Assembly: GCA_965153455.1 (NCBI GenBank)
Contig: OZ234500.1
Coordinates: 1 to 64,000, forward strand
Source of the DNA: Sphagnum compactum
Taxonomy: Eukaryota > Bryophyta > Sphagnopsida > Sphagnales
Direction: 5' to 3'
DNA: 64,000 nucleotides
In this document: in pieces, positions 10,217 to 23,439 of the stretch
Layout: every line of letters starts with the position of its first letter
Numbering within the stretch: the stretch's first letter is position 1
The notes under the pieces: generated by a model
Told to the model about the DNA's origin: nothing
Seen by the model: only the letters and a program-made list of their open reading frames with translations
The model's database searches: none
Made by a program: the position numbers and the translations under genes

Positions 10217-11230
10217 TCGCCCCCCGCCACCTCAAACCCCACCATATCCCACTCTAGTTTTTTTGGGTTTGTGTTGGAAACTCAACGCTCTTCTTCCACT
10301 GCCTCCCTCCTTCCACGGCACCTCAGATCGCTATGGAGGCATCCCAGCCGCGCCACGGAGCTGCAACAAAATTTTGAACAAGATGCTCTCTCTCTCTCTC
10401 TCTCCACAGGGGTCTGATCTACAGGGTTTCAGCAAGGTTTGCATGAAAGGAAACTACGGCAGAGGACAAAACATCTGGAGGCCGCCATTGCACAAAAGCA
10501 GACGGCTCTCGAGGTTCAAACATCTCCACGCTCTAAAATCGTGCTACAGGGACGGGAACAGTTCAACCCTTTTAACAAGGAGTTGTTTCTTGTCCTTTTC
10601 AGCTCTCCATCTTTATCCCCCTTCTTCGTTTCCTTCTTTGTTTGTCTCCTGCTTCTTCTTCTTCTTCTTCTTCGTCTCCTTTGGTCTTACAAAAATCCCA
10701 CGCACAGGCGGACAGGCAAGAAGGCAGCTAAACCGAAAGAGGTCTTTCCGGAACAGGAACGAAAAAAACCGAAAAAGACTTCAACAACGAGAAAAGAAAC
10801 CCACAAAACAAAAAGCAGAGAACGTCGAGAAGCCCTACAAAACACATCTACTGTAAACTGTTTGTTTCTTGCAGCAACAGACAGAAGAAACGAACACAAA
10901 AATATTTCCTCCCTTTTGTTGCGTTCCTTCCTTCCTTCCTCGACTTACATCTGTTTGTTTTTTATTCCTGCATTTCATCGGAGGAGTTTTTGTGGAGCAG
11001 TTTCGGCTTGAACTTCTTCCACGAATGATGATCCGTCCGTCACCAACATCAATAGCAACTCCCGTCCGTCCAACAAAACAGCAAAATATACACACAACGA
11101 CAAAGAATTCCTGCCGGACGCCAGTGCACGGTACTGACACAACATAATAGGTGTGGAAGCGGGGGAACTCTGACACCGTAAGCAGGAACTGGAAGAAGAT
11201 AAGAAAAAGCCCAGCAGCAAAGAAAAATGC
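10217..11230 (-). promoter_or_regulatory. Upstream and leader region of the RAPTOR1 exon
   Basis: This lies 5' of the RAPTOR1 start codon on the minus strand. It contains a CT-dinucleotide run (about 10387-10405) and a CTT-trinucleotide run (about 10651-10673), read as GA- and AAG-rich on the sense strand; such tracts are common in plant 5' leaders. Several frames are open across it on both strands but are Ser/Arg/Lys-rich and unlike known proteins. No TATA box could be assigned with confidence. Confidence 0.4.
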
Positions 11231-11279
11231 TCAGTAAATAGGTAAACTCTACTGATAATTATTGTTTTTTAAAGTGTAA

Positions 11280-11540
11280 TAAATTCGATTAATTTTGCTA
11301 CAAAAAAATCATCGTCGTTTTTCAAACCAAAATGCTGTTAAAATTTCTGATAATTGAATTTTTAATTTTAATAAAATTTACTAACTTACTATTAAAAACT
11401 CGTAGTCTTTTTTCAAACCAATAATTCTGGTAAATTTTTGGACAATTGTATTTCGAAATGTAGTAACTTCACCTAATTTCCAATTAAAAAAACATCATTT
11501 TTCAAACCAGAATTTTGGATGATTGTGTTTTTCGTGTAAA
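11280..11540 (+). repeat. Three degenerate ~90-bp units
   Basis: TTTTTCAAACCAAAATGCTG (11317), TTTTTCAAACCAATAATTCT (about 11409) and TTTTTCAAACCAGAATTTTG (about 11498) each sit in a similar AT-rich context ending in GATAATTG, GACAATTG or GATGATTG. The units are tandem and strongly diverged. Confidence 0.6.
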
Positions 11541-12506
11541 ATATGACAATTTTTTCTTTTCTTGAAAAACATTCACCAAATTCTTTACATCACAAAATCT
11601 GGAAAAGAATAAAAACAGCCATAGTAGTTTTTTTTATAAGTTTTTCAAAAGAATCCCTCACGTTTGTATCTTCTGTTTGTAAACCCTAAATTAAATTCTT
11701 TTTCTTTCTGTATTTCTTTCTCTCATTTTTTTTGGATTGGAAAAAAAAGCCACAAAGTTCCACAAGTTTTGAAGTTCCACATCAAACAAACTCAACTAAA
11801 TTAAAACTAGATAATTATGTTTACTTGTGTTACTAGACAGTTATGAGTACAGTGAGGTATACATGTACCTTATACTTAATTGGCCAAGTTTATTGAAAGC
11901 AGACTTTTTCTTGCTGGCCAATACAGCCAGAAAGCGAAAATTAAAAATTAAATAAATTAACTAAAGTTAAAAGTTTTTGTGTCTGGTGGTTCCAGTAAGT
12001 TGCCAAAAATATTATATGTTTTTTTACTATTATCATATTTATCTTGTAATCAAATTAGGCTAAATCCGCCTATGGATGACGGTTAGGTTGGCTATATCAC
12101 AAAATTGACCCCAAAAGAAACGTTGGTTTGGGGAAAGAGAAAAAAAAAACCCGTTGGTGGCGCACATTAATAAGCAACATTGTCAGGAAATAAAGAAAGA
12201 AAAGCTAACCCGCACCCGATTAGGGAGCTTCTGTCGAAGTCGGGCTGGCAATTTTTTTTTTTTTAATTCTTATTTTTTGGGAAGCACAACAACAGACGTG
12301 ACCTTACAAGAACGAGCGCCCACCAGCGCACCGTCCACTGGATGCCCGTTATATACACAGTTGTGGATGAACCTCAAATTGGGTTAACGTTTGGATTCAC
12401 CTCAGTAACCAATTGTGTAGGAAATAGCTCTCACACATAGGTAGGTACGTAGGTAGGAAATTACTAGTTGAGTAGATGGTTTATACATGGGAAAGGGTTG
12501 TTTTTA
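11541..12506. other. AT-rich non-coding stretch
   Basis: I see no gene or RNA. The small frame at 12154-12387 is not protein-like. Confidence 0.5.
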
Positions 12507-12554
12507 CTACCTACCTAATAACAACCTGCTTGTGGGTTGTTAATAGGTAGGTAG
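12507..12554. other. Near-perfect 20-bp-stem hairpin
   Basis: CTACCTACCTAATAACAACC (12507-12526) is followed after 8 nt by its reverse complement (12535-12554) with one mismatch. Related GTAGGTAGG sequence lies just upstream at 12441-12460. It could be a cruciform, a MITE remnant or a small-RNA precursor; the sequence alone does not say which. Confidence 0.7.
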
Positions 12555-15479
12555 GAAAAAAAAGGGCAACTGAGCTAACTACCATGGTTAGCTGTGGAAC
12601 TCGAGCCCAACAGAAAACTGTTTCTGGAACACTTATCATTCATCCGTCATGCTGCATTGGCAGTTGCTGGTTCACCGTGGCCCCTTGATGTACCTTACTA
12701 TCTTACTACTTATCCCCCAGCGAAAGTTACTAAACGAGGTACTAACTGAACCAGGACTCTTGACGGGTGCCGGGTAGCAGGTGATGAGCAGAGGCGGGAA
12801 ACTTGCAACCCGTTAACTTCCCCCGTCCGCGGCCGCGCCCTCGCTCGTGCGGTCCATTTCTGGGCGCATTGACCGATGGACCTGCTTTGTCCGACCGGCA
12901 TGGCAACAAATTTGTCCCCATTTGGGCCCACCACACAGGAGCTGACACGTCGTTATTTGGCCTCTCGAATTAGCCATTTGTAGCTGACCTTTTTAGTTGT
13001 ACGTTCAATTTTATCGCCCAATGAGAACGCGCCAAGAAGTTGTGCGCCTCCAGATCGAGGAGTCCACCGGACTGGCACCAATGAGAAGGCGGCACCTGAA
13101 CAAATGGGCTTTTCTTAGGTCGTTGGTTACTATCTCCCTTGCTGGCTGTGTGTGAAAAGGGATTCAAATAGTTTCGCATTCAATTTGGGTAGGTAAGTGT
13201 GCCCTGGAATGGGCACGCAATTGACTGGACGGAAAAGTGCGGGGTATCCTGGGATTTCATGGCCTAGGGGGAAAAATGATTTTTAAGGGTGAGGGCCAAT
13301 CGACCTGCGCCAAATCAGCAAAACAGACCCCCCTTTGGCGCCATCTTAGATGGGAGGTTGCCCATTCGAAAGGTGTAAAAGGCTGAAAAATCAAAAGCCC
13401 GCGAAAAAGTAAACAAATACTTACGAGTTCGCACATAGGGAGCACAGAGATGATGAGGGCAAATTTTTTTGAACTGATGGACTGGGGTTAATTATGAACT
13501 GCCACTTCGGCTAGTTTTATTGGCATCACTTTTGGCCATCTCCCATTATTTGGCCCCTTTTCGACCCCATTCACGAATAAATTGCCTTTGTTACACTTGC
13601 CAGTTCTTGAGTAGTGCCGTTTTATGGTAAGTGAATGTGAAACGTGTTAAAATTCGGCATCGAGCAACGTCTAGGGGCTTGGGGGTTGGCAATCAAGCCT
13701 TTGCTTCTCATCAAATCTGGGTAGTTCAAAACGGGCTTTTGGCCAGCTCTTTGTGAGGCCAAATTTGGCTCTTGACCAGATTTGTGACGGGAAAAACCAT
13801 ATTGGTATAGGTCAAATGGAAGGGAAAATGTTCCCTCCACCCCCCCCTCTTTCGGGCCTTTGAGCTTTATGACCACTTGACCCTAAACCCTCTTTCTTTT
13901 CACTCCCATCCTCTTTTCTTGTGTTCTGTTGTCATAAAGTTTGGTGGGTTTACATCATTCGTCTATGGACATGGGGAAACCCATCCTATCACCTTTGCTG
14001 GACGTGTTCATGTTAGGAGTTCCCTCTTTAATGGTGATTGTCAATTGAGTTTGCGTCTAATGAATGATACGTTGTCAACGTCAGTAGTGAGAGAGAGATA
14101 ATTAGATGGATGAATAATTTTAAGGTAAGCTTTCATTTATGTGATACTTTTAAGGTAGGTTTTAATACACATGGACCTCCAACATTTATTTTACATGCAA
14201 AAGGATATGCTTTGCATTTCAGGTCATGCTAGCAAAATATTCAGGAATTCATTGAAGTTGCTCTTGATTTTAAGGACCTTTTTTTGGTAGTAGGTCTTCA
14301 CTGATATGTAACTTGTTTCTACCAGGGAAATTTGCAAAGACTCGGAATATAAATATATATTTGAAATGAATTAAAACTGCCCCCTTTTGTGGAAGAGCCC
14401 GACCCTCCTTTATGAAGCTCCCCCGAGGGAGCCGTTGAGGAGGCTCGCGCCACCCAAACCAAAACCGAAGCCCGACGAAACGTTGGAATCTTCCCTGAAG
14501 TCATCCCATCTTAGGGCCTTTGTTCACCCCCCCCCCCCCATCCTCTATTCGAGGGAGGTCGTAAAGAAAGGATATTTGAATAAATCTGGGTATGAAATGC
14601 TAAAACCCAGCATTTAATACACTAGGTTGGAGGTAATTAGGTTCTTTGATTTTCTGGGAACCGCTTGTGAAGGGTCCCGGGTACTCAAACCTACGCACTA
14701 GTTATTTTATTTGAAAAAGGAGAGAACCGCCCAACACTGGTTTAATATGGAGCACCCAAAAAACACAGATTTCAAGTGGGATCTTTTTTGTAGAACTCAA
14801 AATGGAAAAACGAGAAAGAAGAAGAGACAAAACCCACTTAAGAAATAGAAATGCTTAGCGACAGGTGCATCACCCCAACATCAGGTAAAGTGGTGAAACC
14901 CTGCAAAAACTTTATTAACAAACACAGAGAAGATTTCGAAATGTACGGTACAAAGGAATAATTAAAAAAGGAAAATGGAGAAGTTCCAGGATGTCAACTT
15001 AGTTCAGGTGAAGTAGTTTTTTTCTTTCGTGGCTCTGTCTCTTTGAGGGAGGAGGGACCACCCAATAATGTACCTAGTTTTCATTTGGTCCCACATTTTC
15101 AGGAATGTCCACCACGTGTCCTAACTTGTGAGACTTCATGGAAACATTTCACCGAACTTGCCATAAGGGACAAGGTAATGTGATTTTGTCTCAATAGGTA
15201 GTGTGTAGTTGCAAAGTAGATTACCAAAAGTGAGCGACTTGGGAGCTGCAAATCTAAAGTACGCACCTACTGGCTAAGTACGCACAAACCATGTAGGTTC
15301 AAGTTGCGTACTTAAGCGGGAGACTACTGTAGGCACAATCTTCTCCGGCCAAGGGGGGGGGCCAAAAATTGATGTGACGTGTAAACTTTTCATTGGCAAT
15401 GATGTCAACATTCCAACAATTCGCATTGGTTCCGCCATCATATTTGGCACCCATTCGGACTTCAAGTCCCTTTCAAATG
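12555..15479. other. Unannotated intergenic sequence
   Basis: No recognisable gene is present. Short frames occur on both strands (for example 13622-13876 minus and 13877-14101 plus) with no family resemblance. A C-run lies at about 14527-14539. The base composition is closer to ordinary genic spacer than to the satellites. Confidence 0.4.
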
Positions 15480-15860
15480 CAAGCGGATCATACCTTAAGG
15501 CCTGGTATACAAAATAATACCAATATGGGCCATGTATCGGTGACCAAAAATAATCTACCCCATATTGGGGTTGTGTATCGACGATGGACGTGATCCAGGG
15601 GGCATTGGGAAAATGAAAATGATCTACGCAATTGGTGTTTTTCCTGGCAGTTAAAAGTGATATCAATAATGTGTGGATGACCAAAAATAATCCACATCGT
15701 CCATGCCTTACCAAAAAAGGATCCACCCTATGGAGTGAATATAAATCATCTCTTTCGTCCACGGGCGATTGAAAATGATCCACTACATCCACGGATGTTT
15801 GGAAATGATCTACCCCATCCAATCGGTCGATCGCAATGGTTACCATGTTATCGCGACCGC
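15480..15860. repeat. Degenerate minisatellite, ~30-50 bp spacing
   Basis: Variants of AATGATCCACNNCATCCACGG recur (about 15590, 15680, 15720, 15770, 15800). On the minus strand they give a 190-residue frame with repeated VDHF-type words, which is an echo of the DNA repeat rather than a gene. A lone family-B tip, ATCATACCTTAAG, sits at the left edge (15487-15499). Confidence 0.5.
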
Positions 15861-18480
15861 TGTGCCCTGGAAATTAAAATAGATGAGAAAAGTCAAAACA
15901 TGCTGGTTTGGTGCAGCAAAATGGTTTTGGCCGGGCATTCTTGTACATTTTGCTGAGGCTGGTAAAAGGCACAACAAAGCCTCACACCTGCTCTTGATTG
16001 GCTAGATAGTTTGATTGGTCCGGATGGGTCGCTATTAGCACCCATTCCACCCATTTTCAGTGCTAGTTTTATAGGTATTCTTGAAAAAAATTGTAAACAA
16101 CCAAAACTTGGATGCCATAAATATATTTTCAGGGTCACAAACTGAGCACCGCTAGAGATGCCCTTAAATGGAAAATCATAACAAATTTTTATCCCAAAAA
16201 TGTTGAAGACTGTTAACCACCATTGCAGGATGAACAGCCACAGGATGCATTCTTGGGTTGTAAATAAGCAAAGCTGTATATGATGCCAGCAGACTCGCAG
16301 AGCTGGAGGGGAAGAAGATCTGCATCTGGCTTGAAGACTGGGTTTTTAAACATTGACTACAGTAGACTACCAATGCGTACCACTTACCGAACAATGAAGT
16401 GAAATGTGCTTGGTGGTTGGTACAAGCCGCCACCGGTTGTACTGCAAGTCTATTGGCCAAGAGTTTGCTTTTTTATCTGAAATTTGGGTTAAGAATGGTG
16501 AGCTCTCTATTGCATTTTCCAAAGCTAATATTGTGGCCACCATTGTTTAATGAATACCCTACCTCATGGGGATCTCCAGAATGCAACAATATGCATATAT
16601 TGCTAGCGCATGCAGAGCGTGCCAACAACAATGAAAACTTTGAACAGTAGGCGTTGTCTTTTATTGGAGCAACAACACTCTCATACATATATTTTTGTGC
16701 AAATGTTTTTCCTGGATAAGGCTTATCCAAATTTGATTGTGGGTATTGATGCTCTAGATAGATTACAGCATTGATTTTTATCATTTCTAAACATTACAAG
16801 TATCGCTAGTTTTAATATTTAGTGGGCTGGGTTTGTCAAGTCCAAATTTAAGATTTTGCAGGTTAAATATATGCACTAAGAGGCCTCAATCAGGGGTTTG
16901 GATGAATTAGCACCTGCAAAGGTACTGTGGTATAAACATTATTGCTTCTAAACATTATAAATACCTGCCTTGGATGAAGGAGCACCAACATTGATGCCAT
17001 GGTCGAAATTAAAAAAATCATTTGAATCGTCTCTAAATATTACAAATATCCCATGATTAGACAAAACCACAGGCTCTGATTCCAAATCTAACATCTCTTG
17101 GGTTTTAATTTGGCCACTAACCTGCCTCACTCAAGAAGCTGAAGGTGACCAACCAGTTGTCAGTGTAGGCCACAAGTTGGCCAGGGTGAACCCGGCACCC
17201 ATGTTGGTACCTTGACCTTTTTGAATGAGCCCTCTTAGTGGCCATATTAAGCCCAAAAAAATGTTAAATCTGAACTCGGACACCCTGATTTAGTCTAAGC
17301 ATGGGATACTTGTAATGTTTAGAAATAATTTAAATGGACTAGCTTGGGTTCACCCAAAGGCTCTCAAGTCACTGTGTGCTTGTTGGTTGATTGAATATCA
17401 TTGAAACTACTTAATTGCTAGATGGGAATTTGGAAAAGTTTCTCAGAGTCCACAATTTTTTTATCTAAAAAATCAAGGCTTTGATACTAGTGTTGCCCTG
17501 TTATTGGGGAATTTTTTTAGAATAAATATGTTGGGTACTAATAGAGGGCACAATGACAGGCTATTTCAACCTACATGCCGAATCTCACTAGCAGCAACAT
17601 TTATTTTGGAAAAAAAAAAAGGTGAGTTAGAGTTGCGCAATAAGTCCAAGACCATATAATTCACAGGGCTCTTGTGAAAATACCCTCCAATCTCATTTGT
17701 ATAGTTGAATCCATCAGAGACATGTCTGTGGACATCAGCTGCAGAAGGCGTCCAGGTGGTGAAGAAGACTTGTGTATGCCAGTGATTTTGCAGCTGCTGC
17801 TGGCTTGTTTATCAGAATGCCATGTGGCATCATTTCAAACACTTCCAAAGTAAAGATTTATTTCTTTCGTCGCCTTTCTTTCACAGCACTTGAATGATTT
17901 TGTCATAATTACATGAAAAATCCTTAGTTACGTCGACAGTAAAAATATTAATACCTGTCATAATATTGGGCGCTAGGCCTACCTCCACTCCAGGTCCCAG
18001 AAGGGACCAACTAGTTGTTTCCAGCAACTACAAACACAGTGAATGATTGCTAGTCACAGTATGAGACTTGGAAAAAAAAAAACAGTACTGATTTGGGACA
18101 GTTCGACTATTTACAGGATCTTAACATACTGTTGTTCTCTAACGTTGTAGACCAAGCTGCCCAGAAAACTGAATACTACTTAGCCTACTACATGGGGGGG
18201 GGGGGGGGGATAAACAAGGCACTAGCAGCAGCAGACATTGACATGGCATTTACATTGACATGGCATTATTTGTCTGAGGTACATAGGGTTCACTTTTCTT
18301 TACAAGTTCCTCAAATAGGTCCAATGGGGGGAGGGCCCCCCAACATTTACTACCATTGTTACTGGCAACTGTCATTTGAGGTGGGCTGTAGCATTTTTAC
18401 AAAATGGGTGGGCCTAGGTCTAGATATGGGTTATTTATTTATTTTCATTACAAAAAAGGTCCGAAAAATGGCTAAAAAAT
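15861..18480. other. Unannotated sequence with scattered short repeats
   Basis: No gene is recognised. A 20-25-bp word of the type TTCTAAACATTACAAGTA occurs near 16788, 16948 and 17028, and inverted near 17307. A run of 16 G lies at 18194-18209 inside an otherwise open frame (18093-18584) that I cannot assign to a family. Confidence 0.4.
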
Positions 18481-20400
18481 CACCCAAGTCACTCCTGCCC
18501 ACCAAGGATGTTCATTGCTTGGTTAAACAGGAAAAAACATTTGTGCCATATAAAATTTCCCCCCCTTTTTTTTCATGGGCTTGAATGACCCAACACCCAC
18601 CGAAGCACAAGCCACAAATCTTGTTTTAGGGTTCAAGGTGGACAAACTTTTCTCCTGGGGAAATTAAAGAACGGGTCGGAGAAAATGGATAAAACATAAT
18701 TATCAAAGAGGTATATAATATGGATTTGTATGGAAGAACTTTAGCCGTATCACAAAATTAATCAAGAATTATTTTTTAAAGTCTGCTTTATTGGACCCCT
18801 CAAATGTTTCGGGTATACATGTGGACCACCCAAGGATTTTTATTTTTTTGTCTGTTTATGTTATGTGAATATATTTAATAGGGTATAAATATTTAATGTT
18901 GTGCAAGGACATATTTTGTTTTGGGATCGTAATCATTTGCATCTTTTTAGAGTAGGAGTATTGCAGGATTCCTGCCCACCAAGGATGTTCATTGCTTGAT
19001 TAAACAGGAAAAAAAAATTCGTGCCATATAAAATTTCCCCCCTTTTATTTTCCTGGGCGTGAATGACCCAACACCCACCGGCGCAGCAGCCACAAATCTC
19101 GTTTTAGGATTCAGGGTGGACGAACTTTTCTCCTGGGGAAATTAAAGAATAGCTCGCAGAAAATGGATAAAACAATGCTTATCAAATTGAAAACCTTTAC
19201 CATCAAAGAGGTATATAATATGGATTTGTATGGAGAACCTTGAGCCGTATCACAAAATGAATCAAGAATTGTTTATTGAAGTCCGCTTTATTGGACCCCT
19301 CAAATGTTTCGGATATACATGTGGACCACCCAAGGATTTTTTTTGGGTCTATTTATGTTTTGTGAATACATTTAACAGGGTATCAATATTTAATGTTGTG
19401 CAAGGAATATTATTGGCTACCTAATACAACTTATCATAAAAGTTTGGCCAGTGTCTTATAAACTTGTTTTTACCACAAAGTTTGGCCAATTTGGGACCAT
19501 TTATTTTCCATGAAAAATCCTTCAAATAGGTTGAAATTTGAAACCATATATTTCAGGTGCAAAATTGGCAATAAAACAATTCCCAGGTTTTAGGGTTTAG
19601 GGTTTTGGCAAGTAGGTAGTAGTATGTACATTACTACACATACTGAGTAGGCCAATCACGTGGTTGCCTGAAAAAGAAACTAAAGAAATATAAAGCCTAA
19701 ACCCCCCCTGTCGTGCCCCCCCCTCTTCCCTCTTCTACTTGCGAATGGTCGCCTTCTGTTATTTTTTGTCAAGCCTCACTCATTTTCGCCCTCTTCTTAT
19801 TCGATTTTCCGTCGCTCGAATCATTCATTTTGTTAAGATGTCTTTTTTTTTACCAGCGGTTAAAATCGTTGAACTTTTTCCCTCAGCGAACGAATGTAAA
19901 CACGGAGAGCCCAGAGTCCGCTTTATGAGACCCCTCAAATTTTTGAAAAATACATGGGAACCCCTTAGGGATTCTTTTTGTCTGTTTATGTTTTACGAAT
20001 ATATTTAACCAGGTATAAATATTTAATGTTGTGTAAAGAGGTATTTCGTTTGAAGATCGTCATCATTTGCATCATTTTTTAGCAGGAGTATTGTAGGACT
20101 CGTGCCCTCCAGAGGATGTTCATTGCTTGATTGAATGGGAAAAGAAAATCGTGCCTTATGAAATTTCCCGGGTTTTTTTTTTTGTTTCCCGGGCTTGAAT
20201 GACCCAACACCCACCACTGCCCCATCCACAAATCTTGCTTCAGGGTTTAGGGTTGACAAACTTTTCTCTCGGGGAAATTAATAAATAACTCGAAGAAAAG
20301 GGAGAAAATATGCTTGTAAAATTAAAAATCTATACCATACAAGAGGTATTTAATATGAATTTGTCTGGAACAACCCAAGCCGCATCACAAAATAAATCAA
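18481..20400 (+). repeat. Three-copy duplicated block (~470 bp units)
   Basis: The segment CTGCCCACCAAGGATGTTCA through TATAATATGGATTTGTATGG to GTATACATGTGGACCACCC occurs at 18493 and again at 18973. A more diverged third copy runs about 19920-20400. Copies two and three are separated by unrelated sequence (19425-19900). No protein frame is conserved. Confidence 0.75.
19587..19605. repeat. Short interstitial telomere-like motif, TTTAGGG orientation
   Basis: Two and a half TTTAGGG-type units lie here in the strand orientation opposite to the terminal array. The motif is too short to mean more than a relic or chance. Confidence 0.6.
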
Positions 20401-20425
20401 GAAATGCTTTTTATGACGACCAAAT

Positions 20426-20545
20426 AACAATTAGGGTTGTTTTGGGAAAAGGAACATTATGGCAACGCCGCAGGGCATATCTAACCAAATAATAACTAGG
20501 GTTGTTTTGGGAAAAGGAACATTATGACAAGGCCGCAGGGCATAT
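20426..20545 (+). repeat. Tandem duplication of ~67 bp
   Basis: The segment from TAGGGTTGTTTTGGGAAAAG to GCCGCAGGGCATAT (about 20430-20480) is repeated nearly exactly from about 20496. Confidence 0.85.
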
Positions 20546-21889
20546 TTAAAGTATGTCATCGTGGCAAATCGCGGTTAATTTTAATTGGTAAATACCCCAT
20601 GACATTTCTGGGAAACTACATTCGAATTTTCACGCTTGCACAAAGTTTAATATATCACACATCCTTTTTGATCTATAAACATTCATTATAACAAAGCTTT
20701 GTTGGGATGGATGACGAATTAAATGTTTATTAAACAATGAAAATAAGAATCGGATCTATTTCCCTCCAAATATACAAAAGATAAATTGGCCATGAATCAT
20801 GCATGTCCGTAAATGTTATGTGATGGCCCACAATTTTAACATAAACCCAACCCCCCCCCCCAACCCCCCAAAAACACAATTCCATATGCTCCTCCATCCT
20901 CTCCCAATGGCCCTTGTAAGCCCTTAAGTTTCTTGTTATTTTTATATATAATGTTCTATAAAATTGTGTCAATGGCGACATTTTGATGGGTAGTCAAAAG
21001 CTAAATAGAATGCAAACGTAACTATTAAAGTTGCACACAAAAACGTAAAATAATTCGAACCACACCATGTGAAGTTATACTATAGTGGAGCATAGCGAAA
21101 AAATAGGAAGAGGAAGTCGATTACCGAGCCACGGAGCGAGCTTCCATTTAAAAATTTGGTGGAGTGCTACCCTAAGCCCCAATTTGAACTTTAAAATTTT
21201 GCCATCGAAAGAAGTTTTTTTTAAAAGATTATAATGTGTGGTTTGACGTGATATAAGCCAAACATGATGTGTGATAGCCCCCCGGGGAAACGTTATACGG
21301 GATCGTACATTAAGGAACATGTAAAAATTTATAAAATATGCTTCATATATGGTGCACAGGACAGGCCAACCCTAAACACCTAAAACTGCGTTCAAGAGTT
21401 TCCCGGGCGTTATCAATGAATACAGGATTGTATCAAATCCACCACAAAGTAATTTACCTTTTCATAAAATTTATTAGATTTCATTTATGATGATAAATAA
21501 TATATATGCATGGATGCAAATAAAAGGCTGCGCAACGTGCTACGAAGGCCAAGTACATTTAATCATGTCATTTATCAATTCTTCCAAACATAATGAAATT
21601 GGAGTGGGGCGCAGAATAAACATACGGGGTTGGAGATTCATTTTTTCCGATTCTTTAGTGTGCAGCAGGAATTTCTCTCGCAAAATCTCGTGATTTGGAA
21701 ACCAGGAGCTGTTCTGAATGTGCAACCAGGAGCGCTTCACATCACCGAACTCTTGTTCCTAAGGTGAGCAACCTGACATCGGGCTCCATGTAAATTTCAA
21801 AGATACATCTTATAATCTTGTCCGCAAGGTCCACCCGTCCTTCAAATCACGAACTTTTGGATTGTCATTTTTTGCACATGTTATGCTCG
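20546..21889. other. Unannotated sequence
   Basis: No gene, RNA or repeat is recognised. A C-run lies near 20852. Confidence 0.4.
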
Positions 21890-23300
21890 CAGGGGGGATT
21901 ATAGCACAAACGACAGACTTTCCACTTCGCACACATGCCAGCTTAATTGAGGGCGGGGAGCGAGCGCAGGTGTCAAAACTGGGACCCATACCAGCATTTG
22001 CATTTGTTTTCCTCCGAAAATTTCATTTGTTGTCGTTGTGGCTTTCCGGTGCAGCGGATCATACCTTAGGGAACAAAAAGTTCTTTTGTGAATCACGCGG
22101 CGTGTTACAAATTCTAACTTGTTCTCCCTGGGAGATCGCAACAGAACTCGTATGACCCGCCTTGATAAATCCGTAGAAATTCCTGGTGGTTCAAAGACGT
22201 TCTCCGTGTGGGCGAAATGAATGTTTGTCCACACAATCCCCAATTACCATAGTGTGCAAACATTAGTTCACGCTATATTGGTTTGCGCAGCCCCGAACAT
22301 TTGAAGTGCGTGCATTCCGAGTCTGTTGTACACATGGAACCTGTGCTGTTTTCATCCGTCAACTCCCGCCCTTCACTGTTTTACAGGAGCGAGGAGGCAG
22401 AAGGAGCACAGACGTCAGATCACATCGCAAGTCCAACTCCGTGTATGTGCGAACTTATCCAAGTAAGCACATGTGCAGAACTACCTTAAGGGCTGTATGC
22501 ACGAATTTGAACACTTTCCTATTGAGGGGATGTCGGTGTTGGGTAAGATCACCAACACCCAGAATTCGATTTCGTGTGTCTGCAGGGTTGATTGAGGTGG
22601 ATTCGACAAAGCCGGTGTTATTGGTATATGGAGCTTCGGTTTTCAATTGTAACCCTGATGCCTGCACAAACATCTGCGTGAGCGCAACGAGCAATATGTA
22701 TAGGTATCAAAATATCAACCATACACCATCATCCGCATTCGTTTCCCTCTCAAAACTTGATTCGGGGTCGTTGTCACAGTGTCTTTGGAGCACAGTGAAA
22801 AAGTCGTCGGGAACGGAGAGCTCTCGTGTGAATGGTGTAGAGGGTTGTAAGATTGAGCTTGTTTTTCATACATGGAATTATGAGATGGCAGGAAAAATTT
22901 GTGCGATTGCACCTGATATCTTTGCAGTGATTTTTTCATGTTTCAATGAAGTCACTTCGTGCCGGCGAAACGGATGTTTGTCGACCCAACACCAAAATAA
23001 CATAGTGTGCATGCAGACATCGGTTTAGGATGTATCGGTTTACAGAGCTTTGAGCATTTGGAGGATAGAATCAATGTTGTTTTCGTCTTTCCACTCGCAC
23101 ACTTCCATGCTTTGCAGGGGGCCACGGGGCGCACGGAGCACGGTGGTTGGATGACATCGCAAATTCGAATGCATATATACGCCTGAACCCTTATTCCGGC
23201 ATTGAGACCCGGTAAGTGCACGGACCAAACGTCTTCGGTGTGTGCAGGAATTTAATCTTGTGTAGATGTTCTGTTCGGGAAAATCAATGCGTACATTGAA
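21890..23300 (+). repeat. Diverged ~740-bp tandem duplication upstream of the helicase gene
   Basis: Landmarks repeat about 735-745 bp apart: GTCGTTGT at 22031 and 22764, ATGTTTGTCNAC near 22222 and 22972, ATAGTGTGCA near 22249 and 22999, and GATNACATCGCAA near 22417 and 23150. Each unit holds partly open frames (for example 22306-23028) that I do not recognise. The second unit ends about 140 bp before the helicase ATG, so it may be part of the same element or its promoter region. A lone family-B tip in the first unit (22058-22070) accounts for most of the length difference there. Confidence 0.6.
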
Positions 23301-23439
23301 ATCAGAACTGCATTTTCCTATGGTTACAGGTTGCAGGTTGGTTTGACTAGGCTCGAGTCATTCGTGTTTTGCCCTAGGACATTGTCGATCACAACTCTTA
23401 TGCCTTCTCTAAACATCTGTCGATTACCAACCGATATTC

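Noticed and set aside
15484-15500. Possible 5S rRNA start because of GATCATACC
   Set aside because: Only nine bases agree; the rest of the 5S sequence is absent.
15274-15846. 190-residue minus-strand frame with repeated VDHF words
   Set aside because: The repetition is at DNA level, with irregular spacing and no recognisable domain.
19587-19605. Head-to-head telomere fusion site
   Set aside because: Only about two and a half TTTAGGG units are present, with no opposing array.
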